64,000 bases of DNA from Acarospora socialis (GCA_025617375.2 JAMYGW020000003.1:806001-870000), one strand, 5' to 3'. Shown: positions 21,247-33,945, numbered from the stretch's first letter. The notes: a model not told the origin generated them from the sequence alone. A program made the numbers and translations.

Positions 21247-23595
21247 ATGGTTGCGAGTAATGGATTAATGAGAATATTCTGGCCGTCAGATACGTCTCGA
21301 AGCACTTCACCAGGGGTCATAATCGGGTGGAGGAATTCTGACTTGGACATCTTCGTCCTGGCTGTTCTGCATGATGTCGAGGTGAGGATGCACGATTCTG
21401 TTGTCATGCAACCATCCTGATCATGCCTTACAGTCACGAAGTGTCGAAAATGCATTGCGGGTGGGCCTTCTATACCGGAACAGCCCCCATCCAATCGCCC
21501 GGGCCTTCCAGCTCTGTGGAAAGTCATCAATACATGTGCTGGGTTCGACCAATCCAACAACAACTCCAAGCCATTTCAATGCTACACATATCTTGGCCCA
21601 CACAAGCCCAACGCTGGAATTTCCGCAGGTTTACTGTCCACCGGAAGCTGATATAACAGCACAGGTAATCATGTTTGACCGGCCGCACCCAAAACAGATG
21701 CAATATTTGTCCTTGGATCCGATTCCGTTGGCTCTGGCGGACAAGCTGGTCAAAGTGACTTCGACCCCATTAGCTTGGGACGGTGCCGATGCTGAAGAAG
21801 AACGAGAAAGGTTACGCAAACTCCGGCTTGTTGAGAAGCTTCGGCTTCACACGGTGGTTATGCATGCACCGTCGCAGAAACAGCTCTCGCTCGCCTCGAT
21901 CCTCGCCCAAGTGAACTGCTCATTTGAGATCGGCAACCTACTGCAGAAGAATGTTGGTCTTATCGGCACGCGACCGAAGCGTAGCCTCAGTGTGGGCGAG
22001 ATGGTAGTTGAGTCTGCAGCCACTGTTCGCAACTATGTCGCAGTTGGCTTATGGCACGTCTTCACCGTCTGGCTGTATCCAATCTTCACGAGGATCTTCA
22101 TGCTAGGGCTTATCAGTCATCGCATTGCAGCTGAGGTCTTCTTGCAAGTCCTCGAATGGCGACCTCGGTCTGAGTCGGCAGCCCTGAAGGATGTGTCGGC
22201 GACTGCACAGCAGGTAGATATCCGGTTACAGCAGTTCTGCTATTGGCCCATACAGTATCTTACACTGCGGAGAAGAAAGGATGATTGGGAAAGTGTCACA
22301 ACAAGCCACCCTGAGTACATACGATTTTATAACAGCCTCTGGCTCGTTGCCAACGATGTCATCATCGGAATAGCACTGGGTTCATACATCATCGACAATG
22401 TTGACTGGGTCGCCTTCCAAGTCGACCACGTCCTCAGTGGATGGACGGTGGAGGGCCTTCAATCGATGATAATCTGGCTTATGGACTGGCCAGCGGGTTT
22501 GAAGCTGAACACCGAACTCGCCTCCTTCCTTGGTGATCTCTTCTTATGGGTCATCGATTACTGGGCAAGTCCGTAGCCACATCCAACTGCTTTTGTGTTC
22601 CAAGCTGACTTGACTAGACTGTATTGCAAGTCTAAGACCCTTCCTCCCTCATATCATCTACTTTCTCGGCTTCTCGAGTTTCGCCGGAGCTAGCATGCCG
22701 ATCTCGTTGTTCTCAGATCTGCTTTCCGTCCTCACGCTTCACATATATTCCTTCTATATTGCATCAGCCCGTATATTTAATTGGCAGTTGACCATCTTAA
22801 TGTCTTTATTCCACCTGTTCCGCGGCAAGAAGCAGAATGTCCTCCGAAATCGAATCGACTCTTGCGACTACGATCTCGACCAGCTTCTCCTCGGCACCAT
22901 TCTCTTCACTTTGTTATTCTTCTTGTTACCCACGGTAGTTGTATTCTACTTGACATTTGCATCGGCGCGGATGGCCATCATCTCGCTCAAAGCGGCGTTG
23001 GACACCTTACTGGCATGTTTGAACCACTTTCCCCTCTTCGCATTGATGTTACGGATCAAGGATTCTCGGCGTTTACCCGGTAAATGACGGCTCCAGCCCT
23101 TACACATGGAAACGTTCACGTTCGCTGACTGGATCAAGGTGGCGTCCGCTTCGAACTCCGAGACACTTTCCCACCCTCACGGTCTTCCGACCCAACCCTC
23201 CATTCTCCTCCTACATCATACATCATCCTCAAAGTACGGCGCCCCCGGCACACTAACCCAACTCTCCTAGACCCCAACTAACAAAGAGAACCGCGCAGTC
23301 CGTCCCCCTCCCCCTCCGCGCCATGTTCGACCAATACTTCCAGCTCGCTCACCGCATCCGCAAACACTACCTCTCCCCAAGCGTCGTCCTCTGCCTCGCC
23401 ACCGGCCGCTTCGTCCCGCCCATCCACCGCAAAAATCTCTACAGCCTGCAGTACAGCATGCTCCCCGCCCGTCGCGCTAGTATCGTTGAGCTGTGGACAC
23501 GCATGACCGAAGTCTCGTCCAGGCCGTTGGCGAATGGGAATGGGGCGATCAAGGTGATGAATGGGTTGGGGCAGGGGAGGAGAGGAGCTCGGTAA
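21247..23595 (+). CDS. GPI1: GPI-GlcNAc transferase subunit Gpi1 (PIG-Q)
   Basis: Exons 21247-21381, 21434-22568, 22618-23079, 23139-23233 and 23299-23595 give 707 residues, all in phase. Gpi1 is a membrane subunit of the ER complex that adds GlcNAc to phosphatidylinositol, the first step of GPI-anchor synthesis. It starts MVASNGLMRIFWPSD and has GWRNSDLDIFVLAVLHDVE, typical of the fungal N-terminal domain. The PIG-Q core runs from about residue 270, with TVRNYVAVGLWHVF and FYNSLWLVANDVIIGIALGS, then GASMPISLFSDLLSVLTLHI, RGKKQNVLRNRIDSCDYDLD and QLLLGTILFTLLFFLLPTVV. Five or more TM helices are present. The C-terminal domain ends HRKNLYSLQYSMLPARRAS plus a variable tail. Confidence 0.92.
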
Positions 23596-24039
23596 TCAGG
23601 GTAGAGTCTGGATTAGGATTGGTCAGGGGCATTGTGCGCAGGGCTATGTTGATAAAGTGCATGTATGGCTGGCAGAACGATGATCATAGTTATCGACGTA
23701 GATCCAGGGCTGTATGACGTCCCAACAGTAGAGTACCCAAAAAAAGGACAAGTCAAGAGATAACTGATGTCCTTGTGGCTGTACGTCTATGATACAGATG
23801 TGAAATCGTCCCTTACCGACATCGACCTCCAACTCAGGGCAACAATGCTGAAACCCCACCAAAAACTCCATTGTCGTTGGAGCACCCCGGCAAGATTCTG
23901 GCCGTCACCCTCTTCGCTGTCAAAGACACCTGCCAGCCTCTTTCGGACTTTCTAATCCAATGGAGGAGCTCATTGTGGTCCTTTGGAGACACCATTAACT
24001 GGTATCAACAAATGAAACCTGCATGTCCGACAGAGCTCA
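23596..24039. other. Intergenic between GPI1 and repeat array 2
   Basis: About 440 bp with the GPI1 3' region. A weak array-like sequence (gtcgttggagcaccccgg) near 23871 may be a decayed outlying copy of the composite repeat. No gene is supported. Confidence 0.35.
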
Positions 24040-25531
24040 ACAATACCGAGTGGGAGAGCTCTCTTCCCGAGACGTTCAACAATGGTTCAGATTACGATCA
24101 ATCATCGGCCGATGATGATGAGTACCCAGCCACTTTTTTCAACCCAGAAAAAGCACTGGGAAGGAGCACTCCCCTCCCGAGACGTTCGACGACCGTCTTT
24201 CCAAAGCGCTCAAGCTCATCAACGGCCAGTAACGAAGAACTCGATCAAGGGGCTGGAGAAGAGGAGCACTTGGGACAGTGATCGCCTGAGACGTTCAATG
24301 AAACCCACCGAAACCCCGAAAGCAGCCGGGTTTGCTCCAGTCCATTGCTGGCTGGCAAGCAGAGTAATCTTTACGCTTCTCAATCTGGTTGGCAGTCTCA
24401 AGCCCTCTCCACCGTGTTTCATGCAATGATTCTTGATGGTGGGGGGGCCCTCCTCTCCTGCGACGTTCGACGATAACACACAAAACATCTAGATCAGGTA
24501 AAGCACCAGATAGAAATGAGGTTATGTCAGGAGTACTTTGCTCCTTTTGAGCTGGGGACCTCTGAATGTATCTAAGTCAGGAATTGCTGATCATCTCAGT
24601 CATGCAGAGATGAAGTAACCCATCATGGACTGGTGATGGGTGATTATAGTTAGACACTCTCTCTAAGGTCAAGGGAGTGCTCCCGGCTCTGAGACGTTCG
24701 ACGATAATCGCTGAAACCAGCCGGGATTGGGTTAGCTGGATTCAATCCACCATCACCCACTCACGATGGTGAGTGTTTGCTTAATGAGCCGAGCAAGGTC
24801 ATCTTCATCTTTATCAGCCTTCTGCTGTAGCTTGCATTTCATGACTTTTGTGAAAATCATTGAGCACTTTTCTTGTAAAGAGAATCATTGGATAATCTGA
24901 ACTTCCTTCACCTTTCCTGACAGCACATCCATCACCTCTTTTTTCAACTTCCTATCAAGTAAATTGTTCTGCTCTCTGATCGTCTTCAGCATTAGCTGGT
25001 TCACTGCTCAGTAGCATGTGATCATCCCCTTTGACTCTGAACCAAGAAATCCATATTCTGCCTGTGCCTTGGGGGTCAGCATATCTTCATGAAATTCACT
25101 TTAATATCTACCCTCTCTTCTCTGATGCCTTCAGTGTGGGTTGACCGCTTCCTTGCAGTTCTGAAGGTGCACTTGCTGGGCGCTCCTCTTTGAGACGTTC
25201 GACAACGACAAGCAAAACCCACTGATCGGGTTAGCTTGCTCAATCCATCACCAAGCAATGATGATGAGCGACTGCTTCCTCTGATGTTCTGGAAGTTCAC
25301 TTGGGGGGCACTCCTCTCTGAGACGGTCGACGACAACTCTTCAAAACCCCCCAATCGGGTTAGCAAATAATGACGCGCACTCATCACCGCCTGGCGATGA
25401 TGAATATATAAAATGAGGAGGAAGGGGAGTGCTCCCTTCCCTGAGACGCTCGACGCTCAAAGTCTAAAACCTCAATCGGGCTAGATACCACCATCACCCC
25501 ACCATGAGCGATGGAGACATTGGACAGGCAA
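24040..25531 (+). repeat. Array 2 of the composite ~70-bp dispersed repeat (opposite orientation to array 1)
   Basis: Eight copies of the core GAGACGTTCGACGA or close variants start at 24069, 24179, 24288, 24460, 24691, 25192, 25320 and 25443. Most are preceded by a near-palindrome like GGAGTGCTCCC or GGAGCACTCCCC. The better copies (24691, 25192, 25320, 25443) are followed by an AAAACC...AATCGGGTTAGC block and a CATCACC...GATGATG hairpin. A perfect palindrome ATCATCGGCCGATGAT lies at 24101-24116, and inverted arms CCCATCA/TGATGGG at 24619-24640. Spacing is 109-501 bp. No continuous reading frame runs through it and no transposase is present. The order of blocks is the mirror image of array 1 at 84-618. 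Confidence 0.8.
25380..25402. repeat. Hairpin within array 2
   Basis: TCATCACCGCC and GGCGATGATGA pair with one mismatch across a single T. It is the strongest of several CATCA/TGATG hairpins that accompany repeat units in both arrays. Confidence 0.55.
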
Positions 25532-25831
25532 CTGGAGGAACTCCTATTCATTCCTCTGGCAAGATTGTGCAATCATACGACAAAACAACATCTCTTGTTG
25601 ACATGCGGCAAAGGCGAATAGAGGATGATACGATGACTCGAGGACATCACTTGCGGTTGATTGTCATGTAACTGAGAGTTTACGAGCTCTGGACTATGTG
25701 TATAGTTGTAGAGGTGACTTTGACGGGCACAAGTACTCTGTAGAGCATTATGTGAGGGGTCTACAAAGTAATCTCAGAAGCCTGTCTAATGTCCCATACA
25801 AACAACCCTTCTCATGAGGATGATATGGAGT

Positions 25832-28313
25832 TTAAACCGTCTTAGCGTCGACACCACCGTCAACGCCCTCCTTCATCCTGTCGGTATCTGTCTCCTCCAC
25901 AGGCGATGTCTCTTGCGCTGTGAACATGTGCGAATCAGTAGCGATTCGGGTGGTGTCGACCAAGAATCAAGGGCAATCAGCTTACCACTCCAAAGCTCAG
26001 AATATACACCTCCAGTGTCTATCAGCTGACTGTGGGTGCCACTCTCGGCGACCTGGCCTCCTCGGAGGACAATGATCTTATCGCTATCGAAGATTGTACG
26101 TAGTCGATGTGCGACAAACACACTGGTCCGCCCCTTCTCCTTCAGGATGCTGTTGATGTTCTGTAGCAGCGTCTGTTCCGTGTGTGTATCCAAGGCCGAA
26201 GTCTAGTCCTTTCAGTTCAGAGTCATGAGCTGGGGCTGCCGGTAACTTACGGCTTCATCGAAAAAGAGCAATGGCGGATCTTTCAGTATCAGCCTCGAGA
26301 CTGCTAACCGTTGTTTCTCACCGCCTGATATCATCATGCCCCGCTCCCCAACCATGGTGTTGTATCCGGCCGGTAAGCTCTCCACGGTCTCATGGATGCG
26401 TGCTCGTTTGGCAGCATTCCTCACTTCTTCCGGTGATGCCTCCATGTTGCCGTACCTGATGTTGTGCTCGATCGTGTTGTTGAACAAGGGCGTGTCTTGC
26501 GGCACGACTCCAATGGCTTTCCTCAAACTCTCCAGACTGACGTCTCGAATGTCTTGACCGTCGATCAAGATCCTGCCCTCTTGGACGTCGTAAAATCGGA
26601 AAAGCAGCCGTAGGATGGTCGACTTTCCACACCCACTGGGGCCGACAATGGCTACCTTCTTCCCAGCTGGTATGGTCAAGTCCAAGTTCTTAAGAATCGG
26701 TCGGTCTGGGTGGTAACCAAACGTCACGTTCTCAAAGGTAATCTCCCCTCCCTTTGTCAACTGCAAAGCTCTTGGATGCGCAGGCTCCTTGACTGCCACA
26801 TTGACTTTCTGTAGGTTGAAGAGCGTTTCCATGTCTAGTAATGATTGCCTCAGCTCTCGGTATACGGACCCGAGAAAATTCAAAGGTACCGAAAGCTGGA
26901 AGACGAGCTGGTTGACCATGACCAGGTCGCCGACGGTGAGGGCTCCGGTGGCCACCCCGTCAGCCGCCAGATACATCATGGCAGCCAAGGCACTGGAGAA
27001 TATAAGGTTTTGACCGGAATTCAGGAACGAAAGAGACGTGGTAACTTTGATTGAGGCTACTTCGTACGCCTTCAGAGCCTTGTCGTATCTACTTACTTCG
27101 TACTTCTCGTTATTGAAGTATTTTACAGCTTCGTAATTGATGAGAGAGTCGACAGCAACGGTTGCCCCCTGGTTATCCGCAGCGTTGGCTTGTTTGCGGA
27201 ACTTGGTTCGCCATGAAGTTGTTGTAATGGTAAAGGCTGTGTAGGCAACCATCGTTGCTGCTGTGATTGCAGCGAATTTAGCACCGTACTGATAGGTCTA
27301 TATTCTCTATTAACGATAGTCACACACCGTGATCAGTAGGCTACCTACCAGTATACCACAGACCATACTAATCTCCAAGGCGGTTGGGAGGATATGAAAC
27401 ACCATGGAGGTCAACAAGAAGCTGATACCCTTCGTGCCTCGATCTATTGCCCTTGTCAAACCACCTGTCTGCCTTGAGAGATGGAAGTTAAGATCTAGCC
27501 GAAGCAGATGCTCGAAGACACTGCACGCCACATTTCTTATGGCTTTCTGAGCTACACTCGCGAAGATCGCGTTTCGTATCTCTTGGAATAGCGCAGCCCC
27601 TATCCGTGTAGCTCCGTCTGTATGTTTTGTCAGCAGGGCGCCGAAATCGTTAAGGGTATTCCGTACATGCCACTATCATTGTGCCGGCAACCGTCCATGC
27701 CGTACCACCGATGGCCAAGAAATCGACGTTCATGGAGTCTACGATGCTTTTGAAGTAGAAAGGTACTTGTACGTTTAGTACCTAACGTTCTCTCCATCAG
27801 TCAACCACCTTGTTACAACCAGACAGCCCGTGTACCTTCGACCCAACCAGTAGAGCCAGTGCTGTTCCTACCCTTGCCTTCGTCCCGAGATCACCCTATT
27901 AACCGATCAGAGAAGTAGACTCCCTGTACACGGTAGAAAAGTCACACCTTAGGCCATAAATATCTCGCCATCTCCTTCATGATTGCCCAATCTGCCTTTC
28001 GCTGCTCCTTGTTCGACACCGTCTGCTCCGTCAAGAGTGGATCTGTCTTTGGTGGTGCAGCTGATTTGGCCGCGGGGAGTTTCTGTACGCTCTCAGGCTT
28101 CACATTTTCGGCCAATTCAACCTTCGCGGGAGTCCGTTGCTGAGGACTTGATGGCGGGACTCGGTCCCGCTTCAGCCTTGTGCTCGAGCTGAATATTCGG
28201 ACGTTCGACTGCTTGGAGAAGGACGAGTAGGCCCATGGAAACGGAGGTGTGCAGGGACGCCTGACAAGATGCGCAGCGTAACTGGCCGGTTTTAATAGCT
28301 GATGCACCAGCAT
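25832..28313 (-). CDS. ATM1: Mitochondrial ABC half-transporter Atm1
   Basis: Seven exons (minus): 28313-27948, 27895-27836, 27781-27667, 27617-27349, 27297-26251, 26202-25986 and 25917-25832. They encode 719 residues; the introns are 48-68 nt and in phase. Atm1 sits in the inner mitochondrial membrane and exports a glutathione/sulfur compound needed for cytosolic Fe-S assembly and iron sensing. The N-terminus is a basic Ser/Arg-rich presequence. The TM domain contains [20 protein letters not shown] and [20 protein letters not shown]. The nucleotide-binding domain has Walker [10 protein letters not shown] (about 489-497), signature ISGGEKQR (about 593-600), Walker B LLFFDEA (613-619) then TSALD, and H-loop VFVAHR. 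It is divergent from AIM24 with 396 bp between the start codons. Confidence 0.95.
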
Positions 28314-28709
28314 GATGCGCTCTTTCTGGCACACTTCTATGCACAGTAGCGCGAGTCCCTATGGAAATTCCGGCAGATCCTCATCTTATGTTCCAATGCT
28401 GGGTCCCAGTCATATTTGCGCCATTTGTGCCCGTTATCGATAACCTTGTGGTAAATACGCCCTTCGAGGGCGTTCCGCGCAAGTATTTCCTTGATGTAGC
28501 CAATGAGGATACTCTTACAGGTAACTATGAGCTGCTAATGGTCGTCTGAGCGCTGCAGTGATGTCAAGAAACGTTGGAAGTGAGAATTGAAGACCTAAGC
28601 ACATGCTTGCAAGGTGCATCATACATCGGTAGCTGAATAGCAGCGGCGCTAGCTCCGCTATTTATTCAGAGCTCCGCTAACAGCCAATGCCGACAAGCAA
28701 TCAACAACA
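28314..28709. promoter_or_regulatory. Shared divergent promoter ATM1 / AIM24
   Basis: 396 bp separate two start codons of genes for mitochondrial proteins. The interval has a short direct repeat of the form agctccgct (near 28651 and 28669). No known factor site is recognised. Joint regulation is an inference from the arrangement. Confidence 0.45.
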
Positions 28710-30273
28710 ATGCGACGTACTTTGCTGGATCCGGTCGGCAGGTCACTGAAATATCCCGTAAGATGTAGGGCATCATGTGCGAATCTGTGCTGGAGACGTT
28801 TCCTTCAGATCAACGCGACTCCTTCCACACCATCCTCCACTATCGACGTTGATGCTCTGTCCAATTCTTCAACCAGCTCCTCTGCCGACTCCCCAGGTAT
28901 GCTGAAGCTCCGTTTTTAGAGACTCCACTGCTCAGAAAGCTAACATGGATAATAGACGCCCGCTTCGAGGTGCTAGGCTCACCGTATTCCCTTTTATCCA
29001 TGTCACTATCCGCATCTCAGAACCTGTACACTAGGAGGGGCACCTTAGTCGGCGTTAGCGGGCATGCGGAAAATGTCAGTAATGATTGGGAGTGTTGATG
29101 TGGTGGTATTGAAGCTGATGGTTGATCCAGGCAGTCTCAACATTGTCCATGCTTAGCCCATTTCGACGAGCAGTCCTCGGAATACCATTCCTTTACCAAC
29201 AAGTAAGATTACTCAGATTCCTGGCCCAGTAAAGGCATTGACAATGACTAGGTCTCATCGACTAGCCCATTCACGGCTCTCATCTCAACTAAATCCGCCA
29301 TCACCTCCTTCGCCGTAGTCCAACTGGACGGAACCCTGGACTGGATGGTCACACAGCGGCAAGCACTGCTTGCATGGACAGGCCACTCCATATCTGTCAG
29401 GCCAACGGTAAATGGAAAGATGGTGTGTCAGACTAGGTCCATCAGAGGTAACACTCAAGGCTGACTATTGAAGAGCTTGGCGCACTGGGGTAACTCTCAG
29501 GTTACTGGCCGAGGACTGCTAGCTCTGGTAGGCAAAGGGCAGGTCTACCAGATCAATGTGAAGGCCGGAGAAGAATACGTTGCTCATCCTAGGTACGCAA
29601 ACCCCACCGCTCGGCATAGATTTGACAACTAACAGGAAGTTTTAGCAACGTCGTAGCGTACACAGTCACACAACACCCCCCTCAACCCTACCGACTAAAA
29701 TCGTCAACCCTCCGCTTCCAAATCCCTAGCATCGGTCTGAGCAACTTGGTACCAGAGACCAAATTCTTCAGAGTCATGCGCGAATCAGCCACGTGGCGCG
29801 CCCTGACGAAATTCCTATTCACCCTCCGCACATGGTCCAGGCGCACCATCTGGGGAGACAGAGTACGCCTTCTTATTCCTCCCTCCGCCTGATAAGCACC
29901 TTCCATCAGTACCAATATCCCACTCTCATCTTCCTTAGCTCACACACACAAACATAAACTAACTCACTCGACCCAGCTATTCCTCCAATTCCACGGCCCC
30001 GCAACAATCCTCCTCCAATCGCGCGCCTCCCGCCTCAACGACGTCCTTACTGCCCGCGACGTCAACGAAATCGCAGACGCTCCCGCCGGGGCCGTCCAAT
30101 CTGCCTTGACGCTCTCGTCATCTCCATCGGCTTCGGGAAAAGAAGCAGGAAGCCACGGGCCAGAAGCGCCGAAGCGTGCTGGCGACAGTCCGACGCATCT
30201 GAGCGTGGCGAGCGTTGGGCGCGATGGGAAGGTTGAGTTCAAGGACACGGATGACTTCAAGGGATTTGTGTAG
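28710..30273 (+). CDS. AIM24: Mitochondrial inner-membrane protein Aim24
   Basis: Seven exons: 28710-28896, 28956-29074, 29131-29202, 29252-29422, 29474-29592, 29646-29862 and 29977-30273, giving 393 residues. The AIM24 domain (TRAP-like beta roll) spans about residues 63-330, with [80 protein letters not shown] and [20 protein letters not shown]. In yeast, Aim24 supports cristae (MICOS) organisation. The N-terminus is basic and looks like a presequence. The C-terminal ~70 residues are variable. Exons are small but every junction keeps frame. Confidence 0.9.
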
Positions 30274-30633
30274 GAGTTGCACTCTGTATTTGTGCGAAGG
30301 GATGTGGTCCGGCACTGGAAGAGAGCTGGAGCGGTGGGGGATGTATGATAAGGGATCTAGTTTATGATGAAATAAGGGGCTGTCCTCACTTCTCCCTTCT
30401 CAATCTGAGATGGTATATCATGACAATCATAACCATCATCAACGTACATCAAGGGGCATAGATAAACCATAGTAATCAACCCGCTCGGTTACCATATTTG
30501 TGCATATTCCTCCCTCCAAATCCCCGACCAATCAACAATTACACCAAGAAACCCACCGCGCGCTCACAAACACCAGTTCTACGCCGAAGAATGCAAAACA
30601 AGACACCCCACGCATCCCCTGAGGGAGGTTATC
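30274..30633. other. Convergent intergenic AIM24 / VAC14
   Basis: About 360 bp separate two 3' ends. AT-rich around 30350-30480, consistent with 3' ends and polyadenylation. No gene is seen. Confidence 0.4.
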
Positions 30634-33600
30634 TCATCTCTTCATCTTCCTCATAGGCCCACTAACACCAACGCCTGCCAACCGGCCCAGATTGCCCAAA
30701 CTCGACTTCGGCTTATGCCCCATCCCCTGGGCCTGTCCCGACGGCGTCTGAGAAGCTCTCTGACCCACGCTCCCCGCTGATACGGGTCTCAACAAGTTCG
30801 GTCTCGGTACATCCGGCGGAAGCGTCTTGCCGTCTTTTCGAGCTGTTACTCCACCCACGCCGGCTGGACCGATGCCGTCTTGCATTTTCGTGGGATGAGC
30901 GTCCTGTCTACCGTCACCGTGGTCGAGCAAGCGGTTCTGATGCGTCCGTTGGCCGCGCCGTGCTTTTTCCTGGACGGTTTTGAATTTATCGAGGAGGTCG
31001 GCCCATTTGATGATGCTTTCTTCGCGGGCTTTGAGACGGTTCGGTCGGTCGAAGGTGGAGGAGGGGGTGGGGGGACTTGGTGGTGGTCGAGGTTAGCGTT
31101 CAAGATTCGTACACGAAGTGGGTAAAGGGAAAAGTGGGTATGTGCTTGGAGGGACGTACGCTCTTGGGGCGATGTGTAGGTAGCCGATCGCGCTGACGCT
31201 ATTGAGGCGGTTTTTGAGGGCCGCGAAGGCGGAGGATTGGGGAAGGAGCATTAGCAGGCCGTATAGGCATTTGTAGAGATGGGGATATTTCTCGGGTTCG
31301 AGGAGCTGAAGGCGAAGGTCTGTAAGGGACATCAGTTCAGGTACGTAAGATAATTGTGAGGAGGACTCTAGTTTACATGTGAAGACCGGGGATTCGAGTA
31401 GTTGGACGAGCTTGTCAATCTGAATGAGCATGTTGATGGTCATCTCCAGCTCCGCACTGCGACTGTTAGCGAGGAACAGAAATCGGGACGACTGTCTCCA
31501 CATACAAGATTTGGAGTAGATTGTAGGCCTGCTCATAGGCTTGCGCAAGAAGGCATAAAGAGAACGTAGCGACAGCGTTATGACACCAGGATCTAAAGAG
31601 AGCCACAAAGAACGTCTGCCCATCCTAGTGATTGTCAGCACAGTCTGCTTGTAGTTGAAAGTGCTAGTCTTACCCGAGTTTCTAGATTCCTTAAGCGTTT
31701 CCGCAGATCTGCCAATTCGGGCGCTGTGATAAGATTATTGTTGAGATTCTGAACCATTATGCTGGCGAACTCAACATCCTAGACATCTGTCAGTCACACC
31801 AGCTATACCCCTTGAGTCACGGCCTCACCTCCTCCTTCTCAATGCAGTCCGCTAACGTTCTATATATACGTTCTGGGCTCAGACTAACGCATAGCTGTCT
31901 AATCACCAGATTTCCCCTTGTCTCGAGTAACTTCCGATCTGTGCAGAAGAGTTGTAGTAGGTTGACCATGAAGGAGGTGAAATAGCTATCTTCACTATTT
32001 CTCGATATCTGTGAAAGAAGCTGCAAATCACGCGTGACTACAGCTTCCGAAGGATCTGACAAAGTCTTCAAAAGAGCGGGGAAAGTTCCGTCGTTCATCA
32101 CCAAAACCTTGCGAGGCGCCTTTTTGTGAAGCATTATCAGCCAGGCTAAGGCAGCCACTCTCGTTGCCTCATGCTCGTTGAGAAATTGCAGTATCAACGC
32201 ATTGACTGCGGCACCGTAGTCGAGGTCGACTGTAGGTTTTGAAGGAGAAGGCGAGGGAGAAGGTTTAGAAACAGTCGCCGGCGTTGATTCAGTCTTTGTT
32301 TCCTCTCCTTCATGCTCAGGAGCCACTGGGGGCTTTGGGGTAGGGGTCGAGGGCCGACGGCCCCGGGCATCAGTCTCCTTGATAGCGATGGTTGGAGTAC
32401 GCGTAGGTGGACTCGGACGCATGTCATTCTGGGTGGTATCATCAGGCAGAGAGACAATGTAACCCATCAAAGACGTGTTGATTCGGTTTGCCGCCTGTCG
32501 AACCTGCTCCACTTGGTTTGCCATCGCAGGCAGGACTTGCGTTAGTAGACGAGGTAAGAATGGTAAGATGTCTTCCGGACAGATGTCGAAAAAGCTGTCT
32601 ATCCATCGGAGAGCGGTGAGCTGGATCTCCTCCTCTGTACAAACATTTCAGTTACAGCCACCAAAGAACTAGTAGAGGATTCAGACCTGATGTAGAATCT
32701 AGGAAATCCACAAGAATCTCGAGGATGGCAGGATGGTCAACCTGAATGTCTTGTCCGGGGATCCAATCTCCATCTGAGTTGAGAGCAGAACTCCCATCTG
32801 ATCCTACCGAGTCTTCCTCCGGACTCGAGCCATCTTGTTTCTCATTGACGGTGCTCTGACCTGTGTGCGTGCTGGCCGAATCGCTCGAGGAGGACTCCTT
32901 CGCTCTGCTGTCGTGCCGACTCTTACGATTTTCCGCGATGCTTCGCTTTATCCGGGCAATCTTTTTGATCTCAGTGAGGAATCGTTCCAAAGCTCCCTGG
33001 GTAGCAACATAAACATCTCTGTTCGGATCGCTCAGAAATTGAATAAGACCACCAAGGAAAGCCGGTAAGTAGAAGACAAGCTCTAAGTCAGGGATCGTAT
33101 CCAGTAAAGTAACCCACGAGACCAGAAAAGTACGTGTAAAAGGATTAATAACGTATATTCGTTCTTTCAGAAGAGGTATAAACCTGGCAAGAGAGAACGC
33201 TGTGGGCATGTCCAGGGATGGTTCCGCAGAATTCGCAGCGGAGTCGGGGTCTACCACAGCCTCTTCAGGAGCCTGTAAGATAGATACGTAGGTTGCGGCA
33301 GATTCAGCCACGATATCCTTGATCAGGCGGTCGAGAAGCTCAGCTCCGTTCTTCACAGATAGCTCTGCGTCTCCGGCAAGCTTGATATCCAATCTCAGTA
33401 TGCAACCCACAACGAATGCCCTGAAGACCTCACCTTGCACAAAGCGTCGAACACATCGTTGAAGAAGAGCAATATCTCCCCTTTCGCTACTTTGGAGATG
33501 TTGTACAGGCTTTCGCAGGCGTAGTATCTGACCCTCGCATCTTGGTCGTTGAAGCAGGCTAGGACAGGAGGAACGATCTCGGGCAAATATCGAGCGACCT

Positions 33601-33945
33601 CTTCCTGCATTCGACGTCAGCAATCATGAAATGATATTGCGGAGCAGTGCCGTACAGTGCCAAGGGCAATTGCTGCCGCAGCTAAGCCAATGAGACCGCC
33701 ATTCCGGGCGTAAGGCTGATGTACAGCATACGCGAAATCATGGCATAGCTGATGCACTATCTTGGCAACCTTCTCGTGTTCCTTATTAAGGCTTGCTTCT
33801 CGGAGGACTCTCTCCACGCTGCGTGCCGCTTCAGTCACCGATCCAATGTACCTCAGTGCCACGCGCAGGCAACTTACTCCAGAGCACCTTGTTTCCTCTT
33901 GTCATATAGCTTGTCTTGAAGCAAGCGCTGAACAGTCGGTTCCAT
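30634..33945 (-). CDS. VAC14: Vac14, scaffold of the Fab1/PIKfyve PI(3,5)P2 complex
   Basis: Ten exons (minus): 33945-33878, 33818-33656, 33604-33434, 33380-32687, 32634-31829, 31778-31674, 31624-31506, 31456-31377, 31319-31160 and 31075-30634, giving 935 residues. Vac14 holds Fab1 kinase and Fig4 phosphatase together on the vacuole. HEAT-like helices start with [20 protein letters not shown] and [19 protein letters not shown], then [40 protein letters not shown] and [18 protein letters not shown]. The conserved C-terminal Vac14 domain includes [40 protein letters not shown] and [20 protein letters not shown]. An acidic/Ser-rich insert (about 320-370) and a Pro/Ser/Thr-rich insert (about 450-510) separate helical blocks. 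The tail ends RKMKR. Confidence 0.93.

Noticed and set aside
1-25531. The idea that the two inverted arrays are ends of one giant mobile element
   Set aside because: The DNA between them carries conserved single-copy housekeeping genes (RRP6, RasGAP, MIS14, SEC14, MDM35, GPI1) and no transposase or recombinase, and copy number differs between the arrays.
24040-25531. CRISPR-like array
   Set aside because: The genome is eukaryotic, units are degenerate with irregular spacing, and no cas genes exist.
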